From JAAYJR01 sp964563975 (GTDB lineage Bacteria; Bacteroidota; Bacteroidia; Bacteroidales; Prolixibacteraceae): DNA of 25,026 nucleotides. The notes below the pieces were generated by a model, which saw only the letters and a program-made list of their open reading frames with translations, ran no database searches and was not told the origin of the DNA. The stretch covers positions 1-25,026 of the forward strand of contig CAZLZJ010000032.1 of assembly GCA_964563975.1 (NCBI GenBank). The letters are read 5' to 3'. Below are positions 6,678 through 15,878 of the stretch, in pieces. A program made the position numbers and the translations under genes. Numbering within the stretch: the stretch's first letter is position 1; every line of letters begins with the position of its first letter.

Positions 6678-8399
6678 ATGAATAAGCTAAACGATTTCCT
6701 GTCTGTTATCGACAGTTATATTGGAGGATCTCAATGGTTCGTTTTTTTATTGTTAGGCACAGGACTTTTTTTCACATTTTATTTAAAATTCCCTCAGTTC
6801 AAATATCTCCGGCACTCTTTACGAATAGTAACAGGTAAATTTGACCGGGAGGGCGATATTGGAGATACATCTCATTTTCAGGCTCTTACCACAGCCCTGT
6901 CAGGCACTATCGGCACCGGTAATATTGCAGGAGTAGCACTTGCAATCCACTTGGGCGGACCGGCAGCTCTTTTTTGGATGCTCATAACCGCTGCAGTGGG
7001 TATGACTACAAAATTTGTTGAAGTTACCCTTTCACACAAATACAGGGAGGTAACAGAAGATGGAACCATTGCCGGCGGGCCTATGTACTATATGAAAAAC
7101 CGGCTTAACATTAAATTAAAAAACAACAAAACAATAAAAACCGGTAAGGTGTTGGGCGCCATATTTGCCGCTGCAACAATCCTTTCATCATTCGGAACAG
7201 GCAGCCTTCCGCAAATAAACAGCATCTCAAACTCACTCTTTGAAACATTCGGGATGAATCATATGCTTACAGGCGCAATACTTTCTGTTGTGCTTGCCCT
7301 GATTATCCTGGGAGGAATTAAAAGAATTGCACAGGTCACCTCCCGGCTTGTACCGGTAATGGCAATATTCTATTTCTTTGGAGCAATGGCTGTTATTATT
7401 TATAATTATCAGAATGTATTACCATCACTCTATGCCATTTTTTCGGATGTCTTCACCGGAACCGCAGCAGCAGGTGGCTTCCTTGGTGGCAGTGTCGCAT
7501 TTGCATTTAACCGGGGAGTCAACAGGGGACTCTTTTCAAATGAGGCAGGACAAGGTTCTGCACCAATAGCCCATGCAGCCGCCAGGGCACATGAGCCGGT
7601 ATCGGAAGGATTGGTAGCCCTGCTTGAGCCGTTTATCGATACCATAATTGTATGTACCATTACCGGGCTGGCCGTTATCTCTTCGGGAGTATGGAATGAA
7701 AAAGTGACAAACCAGTTTCAGCACACCGATCTGATCGTCCTTGACGGCCAATATAATGATTCTGACCCGGCAGACCGTGAAAAGCTCTATGATTTCCTTG
7801 CGGAAAAGTCAGAACTGAAACTCCTGACAGGAAGCTTGCAGGTAATCGACGGTAAAATTCAACATCAGCCTTCCATAATCCATTCAAGGTCGCTGGCCGA
7901 AAATATAAAAGTGTGGCTGAACAGTAAACCCTATACCGGAAATATCTCTTTCAAATCGGGTAAATTGGTCGGCCGGGCAGGACTTACAATTACAGGGGAG
8001 TCTCTTTTACACAGCGCCCCCCTGACAACAGTGGCATTTACACGAAGCTGGTTCGGCGAATATGGCAAATATATAGTTGCCATCGGTTTATTGCTCTTTG
8101 CATTCTCAACGGCAATAAGCTGGTCATATTACGGCGACAGGGCGGTTACATATCTGTTTGGCATAAAAGGAGTGCTCTTCTTCAGAATAATTTATGTATT
8201 TGCCTTTTTCCTGGCATCCTTTACCGACACCACAATTATCTGGACCTTGTCGGGTGTTGCAATTGTCCTGATGACCATTCCCAACCTGATTGGAATATTA
8301 ATACTATCCAAAGAGATGAAAAATGAAGTAACTCTCTTCTTTGATGAATATTTGCAAAAATTTCCGGGCAAAAAGAAAAGCACTCTAAAACTCAGGTAA
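6678..8399 (+). CDS. Sodium:alanine symporter family (AGCS) transporter
   Basis: This 573-residue inner-membrane protein is a member of the alanine/glycine:cation symporter family, which imports small neutral amino acids with Na+ or H+. The conserved segments GTIGTGNIAGVA and GGPAALFWM (93-101, the family signature) are present, as is the later SWSYYGDRA. About ten or eleven hydrophobic helices can be followed. The ATG at 6678 is preferred to a TTG two codons upstream. The protein is about 100 residues longer than typical members because of a hydrophilic insert between W339 of SSGVW and the APLTTVAF segment (447-454). The insert is rich in charged residues and should form a soluble domain. 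Substrate preference cannot be read. Confidence 0.9.
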   Translation: MNKLNDFLSVIDSYIGGSQWFVFLLLGTGLFFTFYLKFPQFKYLRHSLRIVTGKFDREGDIGDTSHFQALTTALSGTIGTGNIAGVALAIHLGGPAALFWMLITAAVGMTTKFVEVTLSHKYREVTEDGTIAGGPMYYMKNRLNIKLKNNKTIKTGKVLGAIFAAATILSSFGTGSLPQINSISNSLFETFGMNHMLTGAILSVVLALIILGGIKRIAQVTSRLVPVMAIFYFFGAMAVIIYNYQNVLPSLYAIFSDVFTGTAAAGGFLGGSVAFAFNRGVNRGLFSNEAGQGSAPIAHAAARAHEPVSEGLVALLEPFIDTIIVCTITGLAVISSGVWNEKVTNQFQHTDLIVLDGQYNDSDPADREKLYDFLAEKSELKLLTGSLQVIDGKIQHQPSIIHSRSLAENIKVWLNSKPYTGNISFKSGKLVGRAGLTITGESLLHSAPLTTVAFTRSWFGEYGKYIVAIGLLLFAFSTAISWSYYGDRAVTYLFGIKGVLFFRIIYVFAFFLASFTDTTIIWTLSGVAIVLMTIPNLIGILILSKEMKNEVTLFFDEYLQKFPGKKKSTLKLR

Positions 8400-8435
8400 T
8401 ATGGCATATTACCAAATCACTTTGACATAAATAAC

Positions 8436-8443
8436 TAAATTTG
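8436..8443 (+). promoter_or_regulatory. Candidate -7 box of mutS2
   Basis: TAAATTTG matches TAnnTTTG exactly and lies 15 bases before the mutS2 ATG. No well-spaced TTTG is seen at -33: the nearest one, at 8421-8424, is too close. A TTG that could extend the mutS2 reading frame (8441) falls inside this box, which supports the downstream ATG as the true start. Confidence 0.35.
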
Positions 8444-8458
8444 CTTTTTTACGGAAAA

Positions 8459-10939
8459 ATGCATAATACTTATCCTGATAGCTTTGAAGAGAAGACAGGG
8501 TTCACCCGGATTCGTGAAATGCTGTTAAATAAATGTCTTAGTCCGATGGGTGACGAGCGGGTCAGGGATATGAAATTCTCGGCCGATTATAACACTGTTT
8601 CCCGGCAACTTAACGAGACAGCAGAATTTTGCAGGATAATCAAAGAGTGTGATGATTTTCCTGACAACCACTTTTACGACCTGCGCAGTGCACTGAAAAA
8701 GATAAGAATTGAAGGGCGCTTCATGGAGGTGCCGGAGCTGTTTGCTCTTAAACGCTCCCTCGGGTCGGTTAAAAATATTGTCCTCTTTTTTAAAAACAAA
8801 GAAAATGAAGCTTTCCCCCTGCTGAAGAAAAAAGCAGGGGAAGTGCAGATCTTTCCCCATATCTGCGAAAGAGCTGACCGGATCATCAATAAATATGGCA
8901 ATATACGTGATAACGCCTCACCTGCCCTGGCAAAGATAAAAAGAAGCATCCTTGACCTGCAGGAGAATATTTCAAAGCGCCTCCGGGCAATTTTAAAACA
9001 AGCCGGCAAAGAGGGGCTGACCGATGAAAATGCATCTGTCTCAATAAGAGACGGAAGAGCAGTGATACCCATATTTTCTGCTAACAAAAAGAAGATTAAA
9101 GGTATTGTTTATGATGAATCGGCAACGGGCAAAACAGCATATATTGAGCCAAATGAGATTGTAGAGATGAACAATGAATTACGGGAGCTCGAATATGCAG
9201 AACGCCGGGAGATCATTCACATCCTTACAAAATTTTCTGATGATATTCGCCCCTATCTCAGCGAACTGCTCTGTTCATACGATTTTTTAGGTGAAATTGA
9301 CTTCATAAGGGCTAAAGCTTTACTGTCGGCAGAGTTTAACTCAATTGTTCCCGGGCTGCAGGATACCCCGTCGATTGACTGGCATCAGGCAATCCATCCC
9401 CTATTGCTGAAATCGCTGAAAAAAGAGAACCGGAAAATAGTGCCGCTCGACATAAATTTAAGCAGTCAATATCGCATACTACTGATCTCGGGCCCCAACG
9501 CCGGAGGAAAATCTGTCTGCCTCAAAACCGTAGGCCTGCTACAATATATGGTACAATGCGGACTGCCAATGCCGGCAGCAGAAGGGAGCAAAACCGGCAT
9601 ATTCAGCTCCATATTTATTGACATAGGCGATGAGCAGTCGCTTGAAAACGACCTGAGCACTTATAGCTCGCACCTGTACAATATGAAGTTCTTTTTAAAA
9701 AACAGCAATGATAAAACATTAGTTCTGATTGATGAGTTCGGCTCAGGCACCGAACCTGCCCTCGGGGCGGCAATTGCCGAGTCGATCCTTGAGGAGCTGA
9801 TAGAGTTAAAAACCTATGGAGTCATAACCACTCACTACACCAACCTGAAACATTTTGCCACTTCAACAAAAGGGATTATCAACGGTGCAATGCTATATGA
9901 CTCTCAAAATATGAATCCCCTCTTCAGATTGGAGATCGGGAAACCGGGAAGCTCCTTTGCTTTTGAAATAGCAGGTAAAATAGGGCTTCCTGCAAAAATC
10001 CTCCAAAATGCAACTCTGAAAGCAGGAAAAAAGCATATCGATTTCGACCGGAACCTTAGAAAGATCGACAGAGATAAACGTTACTGGGAAAATAAAAGAG
10101 AAAGGATCAAAAAAGTTGAAAAAAAGCTCGATACCCTTGCTGCCGATTATGAGGCTGAGCTGCAGGATTTAATAAAATCAAGAAAGGAGATTCTCGAATC
10201 AGCCAGAGAAGAGGCAAAACAGCTGTTGGGAGGGGTAAATAAAAAAATAGAAAATACCATCTCTGAAATAAAAAAGGCAGAGGCAGAAAAAGAAAAAACA
10301 AAAAAAGCCAGAGAAGAGATTGACGCCCTGAAAAATAAAGTGGATAACCCGGCAGAAAATGAAGATGAGCGGTTAAGTGCTAAAATGAGGCAGTTCCGCA
10401 AAAAAGAGCTTAGGCGAACCCGCCGAAAACCGGCAGACAGTAAAGCCGCGCCTGCGGATATTGTTGAGTTGCAACCCGGTGATGTGGTTAAGATAAAAAA
10501 CCGGAACCTCACAGGCGACCTCCTTGAGCTAAGTGAGAAAAATGCAGTGATAGCATTCGGACAACTTATTACAACATTGCCCCGCACAGATATTATCAGA
10601 TTAAGCGGCAAAGAAGCCAGGCAATATAAAAAACAAAGCAAAGGGGGAAGCGGGGCAAGATTAATGAGCAGGCTGTCGACCACGAAAGCAGATTTCAAAG
10701 CAGAGATAGATATTCGCGGTCAACGTGCGGAAGAGGCGATGGCAAATATAAGGGAATTCATTGACCAAGCAGTGATGTTTGAAGTTCGCAAGCTAAGGAT
10801 CCTGCATGGCAAAGGGCATGGCATACTGAAAGAGACCATCAGAAACTATTTGGGATCGGAGCCGTTAGTCGGCAGCTTTCATGATGAACATGCCGACTTT
10901 GGAGGCGCAGGAATAACAGTGGTTGAGCTGTTGCTTTAA
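8459..10939 (+). CDS. mutS2: MutS2 family ATPase/endonuclease
   Basis: This 826-residue protein is a MutS paralog that acts on branched or recombination DNA; in some bacteria it also rescues collided ribosomes. It lacks the mismatch-recognition domain. The core and lever helices occupy about 1-310. The ATPase follows, with Walker A GPNAGGKS (345-352), Walker B LIDEFGSG (D425, E426) and the ITTHYTNLK switch. A long charged coiled coil spans about 510-650. The C-terminal Smr nuclease domain has IDIRGQR (750-756) and HGKGHG (783-788). All catalytic motifs are intact. The ATG at 8459 is chosen over a TTG at 8441 that lies in a promoter-like box. Its TAA overlaps the stop codon of the convergent thioesterase gene in one TTAA. 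Confidence 0.96.
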   Translation: MHNTYPDSFEEKTGFTRIREMLLNKCLSPMGDERVRDMKFSADYNTVSRQLNETAEFCRIIKECDDFPDNHFYDLRSALKKIRIEGRFMEVPELFALKRSLGSVKNIVLFFKNKENEAFPLLKKKAGEVQIFPHICERADRIINKYGNIRDNASPALAKIKRSILDLQENISKRLRAILKQAGKEGLTDENASVSIRDGRAVIPIFSANKKKIKGIVYDESATGKTAYIEPNEIVEMNNELRELEYAERREIIHILTKFSDDIRPYLSELLCSYDFLGEIDFIRAKALLSAEFNSIVPGLQDTPSIDWHQAIHPLLLKSLKKENRKIVPLDINLSSQYRILLISGPNAGGKSVCLKTVGLLQYMVQCGLPMPAAEGSKTGIFSSIFIDIGDEQSLENDLSTYSSHLYNMKFFLKNSNDKTLVLIDEFGSGTEPALGAAIAESILEELIELKTYGVITTHYTNLKHFATSTKGIINGAMLYDSQNMNPLFRLEIGKPGSSFAFEIAGKIGLPAKILQNATLKAGKKHIDFDRNLRKIDRDKRYWENKRERIKKVEKKLDTLAADYEAELQDLIKSRKEILESAREEAKQLLGGVNKKIENTISEIKKAEAEKEKTKKAREEIDALKNKVDNPAENEDERLSAKMRQFRKKELRRTRRKPADSKAAPADIVELQPGDVVKIKNRNLTGDLLELSEKNAVIAFGQLITTLPRTDIIRLSGKEARQYKKQSKGGSGARLMSRLSTTKADFKAEIDIRGQRAEEAMANIREFIDQAVMFEVRKLRILHGKGHGILKETIRNYLGSEPLVGSFHDEHADFGGAGITVVELLL

Positions 10940-11364
10940 TCATTGACATCAGGAATATCAAACCCCGACTCCCTGATCAGGTCGACCAACGTTGCCGAAG
11001 GAAAAGGCTTTCCGTTTTTAATCAGTGCTACTGTTATTCTTCCGTTTAATATCAGCTTATTATCATCTTTTTTTACTATCTGCTGATCAAAAACAATACG
11101 AAAAGGTCCTTGCTTTTTCAACTTCAGCCTGACCAAAAACCGATCTCCCGGACGAAGCGACTGTTTATAATCAAGCTCAGCACGTATAACAACTGCATCA
11201 ATGCCCCCATTATGCAGCTCGGAAAAACCAATACCTGTTTTTTGAATAAACTGATGCCTGCAGTGCTCCAGATAGTGCAGGTAAACGGCATTATTGACTA
11301 TACCCTGCAGGTCGCACTCATAATCGCGTACCTGCAGTTCTGTTTCAAAATCAAAATTTACCAT
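10936..11364 (-). CDS. 4HBT-family acyl-CoA thioesterase
   Basis: This 142-residue protein is a hotdog-fold thioesterase of the 4-hydroxybenzoyl-CoA thioesterase/YbgC type, which hydrolyses acyl-CoA or acyl-ACP thioesters in the cytoplasm. The family motif is DLQGIVNNAVYLHYLEHCR, with D18 in the position of the catalytic aspartate. The long central helix and the later strand GDRFLVRLKL are also typical. The start ATG lies one base after the stop of the upstream exonuclease gene (TAA-A-ATG), so the two are co-translated from one message. It is the last gene of the dnaN group. The acyl substrate is not identifiable, and a role in the replication group is not obvious; co-location may just reflect shared expression. 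Confidence 0.88.
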   Translation of the reverse strand: MVNFDFETELQVRDYECDLQGIVNNAVYLHYLEHCRHQFIQKTGIGFSELHNGGIDAVVIRAELDYKQSLRPGDRFLVRLKLKKQGPFRIVFDQQIVKKDDNKLILNGRITVALIKNGKPFPSATLVDLIRESGFDIPDVND

Positions 11365-11365
11365 T

Positions 11366-12172
11366 TTACTTTTCCATCATTCTTAATTTAATCCCGGTAA
11401 GTACCTTCTTTGTATACAACGGAAACTCACTGCTCATGATCCACCCGAAATAACCCGGTTGCTCAACGAGCACTTTCTCTACCGGAACACCTTTGTTTTT
11501 TCCGAAGTTAAATACTTCAACCCCTTTCTCATTATAAACAATCCTGCCGACAAAATCGACATTGCGGTCGTAAGAAGAAAAATCACTTAGTTTTTCCATA
11601 TCATTCACCACAGGGGTTGATACGACACCATTATGATCTTCAAACTCAACTCCTTTATATATATCAAGCTGTGCTTTCAGCACCTCATAGGTTGCACGGG
11701 TATCTGCAACAGCCGAATGGGCATTAACTAACTGTTTACCGCAATAAAACTTATAAGCTGCCTCAAGAGTCCGCTTTTCCATCTTATGAAAAATAGCCTG
11801 CACATCAATAAATTTGCGCTTTTTCAGGTCAATATCAACATCAGCGCGCAAAAACTCCTCGGCAAGCAGGGGTATATCAAACCTGTTTGAGTTAAACCCT
11901 GCCAGGTCGCAGCCTTCTATAAATTTTGCAATATTTCTGGCTATCTCCTTAAAGACGGGTTCTTTTGCAACATCTTCATTTGTTATCCCATGAATCCTGA
12001 CAGCCTCTCCGGAGATTGGCATTTCAGGATTAACACGCTGAACTTTCTCCTCTTCGCTACCGTCAAGGTGTATTTTCAATATGGCAATTTCAACTATCCT
12101 GTCTGTGACTATATCTATTCCGGTAGTTTCAAGATCAATAAATACAATCGGGTTTTTTAAATTTAACTGCAT
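11366..12172 (-). CDS. DnaQ-like 3'-5' exonuclease with ExoX-like C-terminal domain
   Basis: This 268-residue protein is a DEDDh exonuclease of the DnaQ/DNA polymerase III epsilon superfamily. The catalytic residues are visible as D13 and E15 in FIDLETTG, D99 in SNRFDIPLL, and H152 plus D157 in AHSAVAD. A second small domain (about 206-265), with FNFGKNKGVPVEKV and a GYFGWIM segment, resembles the C-terminal domain found in ExoX-like nucleases. The ATG at 12172 is preferred because it lies one base beyond the dnaN stop and gives the usual short N-terminus; a longer start at 12181 would overlap dnaN. Coupling to the sliding clamp gene suggests a proofreading or repair nuclease used with the replicase, which is an inference. 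Confidence 0.9.
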   Translation of the reverse strand: MQLNLKNPIVFIDLETTGIDIVTDRIVEIAILKIHLDGSEEEKVQRVNPEMPISGEAVRIHGITNEDVAKEPVFKEIARNIAKFIEGCDLAGFNSNRFDIPLLAEEFLRADVDIDLKKRKFIDVQAIFHKMEKRTLEAAYKFYCGKQLVNAHSAVADTRATYEVLKAQLDIYKGVEFEDHNGVVSTPVVNDMEKLSDFSSYDRNVDFVGRIVYNEKGVEVFNFGKNKGVPVEKVLVEQPGYFGWIMSSEFPLYTKKVLTGIKLRMMEK

Positions 12173-12173
12173 T

Positions 12174-13304
12174 TTAAGCATTTATCATCATTGGCATCAA
12201 AAGCATCAAAATATTCTCCTCCTCTTCTTCCATCTCCGCAGGCAATAACAGCCCGGCACGCGAAGGATCGCTCATTTCCAACCTTATCTCTTTTCCTGAA
12301 AGATTTGACAATATCTCCTGTAAGAATGTAGATTTAAATCCTATTTCGATCTCTTCTCCGTCATATTCACAATTCAGTCTCTCCACGGCAGAAATCGAGT
12401 AGTCGATATCCTGAGCTGAAACAATCACCTGGTTATCATTAATAGAAAACTTAATTAAGTTACTTGCCTGGTTTGAATAGACAGAGACGCGCTTCACCGT
12501 ATTATGAAAAGCCTGCCTGTCGATTACCATTTTATTTGGATTATCTGCCGGTATTACTGAACTGTAACTGGGGTAGTTGCCTTCAACAAGCCGGCAGATG
12601 ACTTTAAATTGTGTCAAAGTGAAAATTGCATTTTTTTCATCAAACTCAAGCATTATGTCATCCTCCTGTTTAGGCAGCAAATTCCTAAGCAGCCCGGCCG
12701 GCTTTTTGGGCAAAATAAAAGAAGAGTCATATTCAGAAACAGCATCACTGCGGCGGTATCTGACCAGCTTATGTGCATCGGAAGCCACAAAACTTGTATA
12801 CTGTCCGGTCAGTTCAATAAAGATACCGTTCATAACAGGGCGCAGCTCATCATCGGCAGTGGCAAAAAGTGTTTTTTCAATTCCTTTGCAGAGTACCTTC
12901 TGACTAAGCCTGACTGAAGTGGCAGACTCTTTGTCAACTATGGGCAGCTCAGGGTAATCTTCGCCGCTTTGCCCCACAATGCTGAATTTTCCATTATCCG
13001 AAAAAATCTCAATCCCAAAATTGTCACTGTTTATCTGAAATGTAAGAGGCTGTTCCGGAAACTCTTTTAAGGTATCGGTTATAAGTTTGGCCGGAACAGC
13101 AATTATCCCTTCTCCCTCAATATTGTCAAGCTCAATATTGGTAATTAAAGTTGTTTCCAGATCTGATGCTGTAATAACAAGCTCATTCCCGGCAATGTTG
13201 AACAGGAAATTATCTAAAATTGGCATTGTGCTCTTGCTGCTGATGACCCTGCTTATTGCCGACAGGTGGCTCAACAATTCTGTGCTTGAAATAACAAATT
13301 TCAT
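12174..13304 (-). CDS. dnaN: DNA polymerase III beta subunit (sliding clamp)
   Basis: This 376-residue protein is the ring-forming processivity clamp of the replicase. It begins with the typical MKFVISSTELLSHLSAISRV and carries FNIAGNELVITASDLET, which recurs in clamp domains. All three repeated clamp domains (about 1-120, 125-245 and 250-376) are present at the normal length. The C-terminus, LLMPMMINA, occupies the place of the usual clamp tail that lines the partner-binding pocket. In many bacteria dnaN follows dnaA near the origin; here it is instead followed by an exonuclease and a thioesterase, and no dnaA or origin repeats (DnaA boxes) are seen. A 165-base spacer separates it from the upstream gene, so it probably has its own promoter, though I find no perfect TAnnTTTG there. 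Confidence 0.97.
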   Translation of the reverse strand: MKFVISSTELLSHLSAISRVISSKSTMPILDNFLFNIAGNELVITASDLETTLITNIELDNIEGEGIIAVPAKLITDTLKEFPEQPLTFQINSDNFGIEIFSDNGKFSIVGQSGEDYPELPIVDKESATSVRLSQKVLCKGIEKTLFATADDELRPVMNGIFIELTGQYTSFVASDAHKLVRYRRSDAVSEYDSSFILPKKPAGLLRNLLPKQEDDIMLEFDEKNAIFTLTQFKVICRLVEGNYPSYSSVIPADNPNKMVIDRQAFHNTVKRVSVYSNQASNLIKFSINDNQVIVSAQDIDYSISAVERLNCEYDGEEIEIGFKSTFLQEILSNLSGKEIRLEMSDPSRAGLLLPAEMEEEEENILMLLMPMMINA

Positions 13305-13376
13305 ATATATCTGATTTATAGTTTATTTTTAATAATTTACAAAATATTATTCCCGGTAATATCAAATATCCAATTG

Positions 13377-13392
13377 AACCGGACTCCCGGTT
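13377..13392. other. Perfect hairpin between gldFG and dnaN
   Basis: AACCGG and CCGGTT flank a four-base loop ACTC, a perfect 6-bp stem. It lies in the 165-base spacer between the gldF-gldG fusion and dnaN. No T-run follows on either strand, so it is not a canonical intrinsic terminator; it might slow read-through or mark a processing site. Confidence 0.35.
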
Positions 13393-13469
13393 AAAAGATC
13401 AAAGTACACGAATATACAAACTTTCATTTTATTTCCATGCCGGTACAACTTTGATTTTTTCAGCATTTA

Positions 13470-15878
13470 TCAACGTCTGTTATAATACCTTCTCAGCAGA
13501 CTGTAAATAACTCCCCAAACTGCCACTAAAACCAACGGAGCCAACACATTTAAAAGCTGCCATCGCATCTTCCCTTCACGGAGGCGCACCTTATCGAGCA
13601 GCCTTATCTTTTGTGTCCTGCTGCGCAGCTGCATTATCCCCCGGTCATCGCTGAGATAATGAACCACATTCAGCAAAAAATCTTTATTCCCAAAGGTTTT
13701 TCCCGATACGCGGTCATACCCGAGCTTTGCCACACGGGGCGGACTGACAGAGTAATCAACCTGGTTTATGATAATTCCTCCATCAGCAATAACAACCATT
13801 TTTGTATCAGAACTTTCACCAATAACCGGCCGGCGGCTTAATCCGACAGCTTCAGGCATTCGATTTTTGAAAACCGACCTGAAAGAGCCTTCAAGCAAAA
13901 CACCAACCGGAATAAACTGCCGGTTAAACAGCTCGCGTGAAGGAGGATTGTCGATATTTCTTAAACTTACCGCCGAGGGCGACTTTACCCCTCTTGCATA
14001 TGGAGAGGTTGTTAAGATCAGGCTCTTTCTTACATTATCAACCGGCACAGTATCCAAAGAAGAGACAAACTCCGTAAAAACACTGTTTATATTCCGGCTC
14101 AACGGATGATTATCATCCGGCACCAGCAATGGTGAGTAGTACCAGGGATGAAGGGTAAACTGCGGAGGGCTTCCCGGCGGTGCGGTATTGACGCGCAACC
14201 GGGCACATTTAACATCCTGAAGAAGCTCATAGTTAATGCGGGCCCCATAATTAAAAAGCTGATCCTGCAGGTTCAGATCACGTGGAAAGGCAAAAGTAAG
14301 ATGCCCTTTCGATAAACTATCGAGACTTACCTGCACAGGGTCAATAAGCCAGACTACTTTCCCCCCCTTCATAATATACTGGTCGATCATAAATTTATCC
14401 TTCTCGCTGAATGGCTCAACAGGATCGGCAACTATCACTATATCCGGTGCTCTTTTTTCGTCAGACAATGAATCGGCAGTAATACGACTGACAATAAAAT
14501 CTTTGATCAGCGATTCCGTAAAATCATAAACCTGGTAGCGGTCAGCCTCACCATGGCCATCAAGAAATGCCACCTTTCTCTTTTTGGTTCTCATAAGCCT
14601 GCGGAAAGCATTTACCAATTCAAACTCAACAGTCTCAACCGAATGGTTAAAATTAGCTTCATGCAAAAAGTCAGAGTTATATTTTAAAAAATTAACAGCC
14701 TCCTCTTTACCGTCATACCTTATAAGTGCCCCGGGAAATATAAGCCTTGTGCTGACCCCCTCTTCAGTTTGATGTCTGAAGCTTGTAGGTATGATCCCTT
14801 TCGAGGTGATCGATTCAATAAGCTGCTCTCTCTTATCGATATTTGCCATGGCATAAAGATCGGTAGTATAAATTCTTATACTCTTGCCTGATAAAGCATT
14901 TAATACGGCAACCTTTTCAAACACCTCCTGCTGAAGCTTTCGAAGTCCGGGCTCCAACTTTCCGGAGAGAAAAAGTTCAACTTCTGCATGACTCTCCATA
15001 CCCCTCACAACCTCGCTGCTGACAGCAGAAAGAGTATACCTTTTATCGGAAGTGAGGTCAATTCTATAAAAAATATTATCCGAAATAATAATAATTAAAG
15101 GTATGACAACAAAAACAGTTGCGGCTCTTATCCTGTATTTTTTCTTTTTCCATTTCCCCTTTCTCAAAAACCCGGCGGTGATCCACAAAAAAAGAGATGT
15201 AATACCCGCAAAATAGAGCATATCCCTGAGATCCAAAACCCCGCGCGACACCGAAAGATAATGGCTGTTGATGCTCATCAGCGACAACAGTTGCTGAAGA
15301 AAATATGGAACTCCACTGCCGGCAACAAAATCAAATCCCACAAAAAAGGTAAAAGAGAGCGCCATTGCCAGGATAAACGATACAATTTGATTGTCTGTCA
15401 GGGATGATGCAAAAATACCTATGGAGATATAGATTGAAGCAAGAAAAAAGAGACCTGCAAATGATCCCCATGTGGCTCCGGTATCGATCACCCCAACAGG
15501 ATTTCCGAGCAGGTAAACCGAAAGAAACCATAACAGGGTGGGAATCAGTGTACAAAAAACAAGAAAAAGCCCTGCCAGAAATTTAGAAAAAACAAGATCA
15601 AAGTCAGTTACCGGCCTTGTAAGCAAAATTTCAATCGTACCAATCCTTTTCTCTTCAGCACAAAATCTCATGGTAATGGCAGGAATCAAAAAGAGGTAAA
15701 GCCAGGGCGCCAGCGAAAAAAAACCTTCAAGAGTGGCATATCCGTTTTCAGGAATATTATACTGACCCGGAAAAACCCACAAAAAAAGGGCAGCCGCCAA
15801 TAAAAAGATTATAATTGCCAGATAGCCTGTCAGCGAACCAAAAAATATTTTTATCTCCTTTTTTAATATGCTAAACAT
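13470..15878 (-). CDS. Fused GldF-GldG ABC transporter permease and auxiliary protein
   Basis: This 802-residue membrane protein joins two Gld components. Residues 1-240 form a six-helix ABC-2-type permease like GldF, starting MFSILKKEIKIFFG. From about 249 a single membrane helix leads into a GldG-like part, with RIDLTSDKRYTLS (272-284) and a long ABC-transporter auxiliary domain (about 285-740) that should face the periplasm. A final helix lies near 775-795. In gliding Flavobacteriia, GldF and GldG are separate proteins that work with the ATPase GldA, but relatives occur in many non-gliding Bacteroidota. No ATPase is encoded nearby. The ATG at 15878 is chosen over 15905 because it gives the normal GldF N-terminus; it overlaps lpxB by 8 bases. 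Confidence 0.88.
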   Translation of the reverse strand: MFSILKKEIKIFFGSLTGYLAIIIFLLAAALFLWVFPGQYNIPENGYATLEGFFSLAPWLYLFLIPAITMRFCAEEKRIGTIEILLTRPVTDFDLVFSKFLAGLFLVFCTLIPTLLWFLSVYLLGNPVGVIDTGATWGSFAGLFFLASIYISIGIFASSLTDNQIVSFILAMALSFTFFVGFDFVAGSGVPYFLQQLLSLMSINSHYLSVSRGVLDLRDMLYFAGITSLFLWITAGFLRKGKWKKKKYRIRAATVFVVIPLIIIISDNIFYRIDLTSDKRYTLSAVSSEVVRGMESHAEVELFLSGKLEPGLRKLQQEVFEKVAVLNALSGKSIRIYTTDLYAMANIDKREQLIESITSKGIIPTSFRHQTEEGVSTRLIFPGALIRYDGKEEAVNFLKYNSDFLHEANFNHSVETVEFELVNAFRRLMRTKKRKVAFLDGHGEADRYQVYDFTESLIKDFIVSRITADSLSDEKRAPDIVIVADPVEPFSEKDKFMIDQYIMKGGKVVWLIDPVQVSLDSLSKGHLTFAFPRDLNLQDQLFNYGARINYELLQDVKCARLRVNTAPPGSPPQFTLHPWYYSPLLVPDDNHPLSRNINSVFTEFVSSLDTVPVDNVRKSLILTTSPYARGVKSPSAVSLRNIDNPPSRELFNRQFIPVGVLLEGSFRSVFKNRMPEAVGLSRRPVIGESSDTKMVVIADGGIIINQVDYSVSPPRVAKLGYDRVSGKTFGNKDFLLNVVHYLSDDRGIMQLRSRTQKIRLLDKVRLREGKMRWQLLNVLAPLVLVAVWGVIYSLLRRYYNRR

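Noticed and set aside
10147..10698. 183-residue minus-strand reading frame inside mutS2
   Set aside because: It is the mirror of the Lys/Glu-rich coiled coil of MutS2, giving Ser/Phe/Leu-rich nonsense with no domain.
13305..13469. Possible replication origin next to dnaN
   Set aside because: There is no dnaA, no DnaA-box cluster and no repeated 9-mers in the spacer; dnaN away from the origin is common in Bacteroidota.
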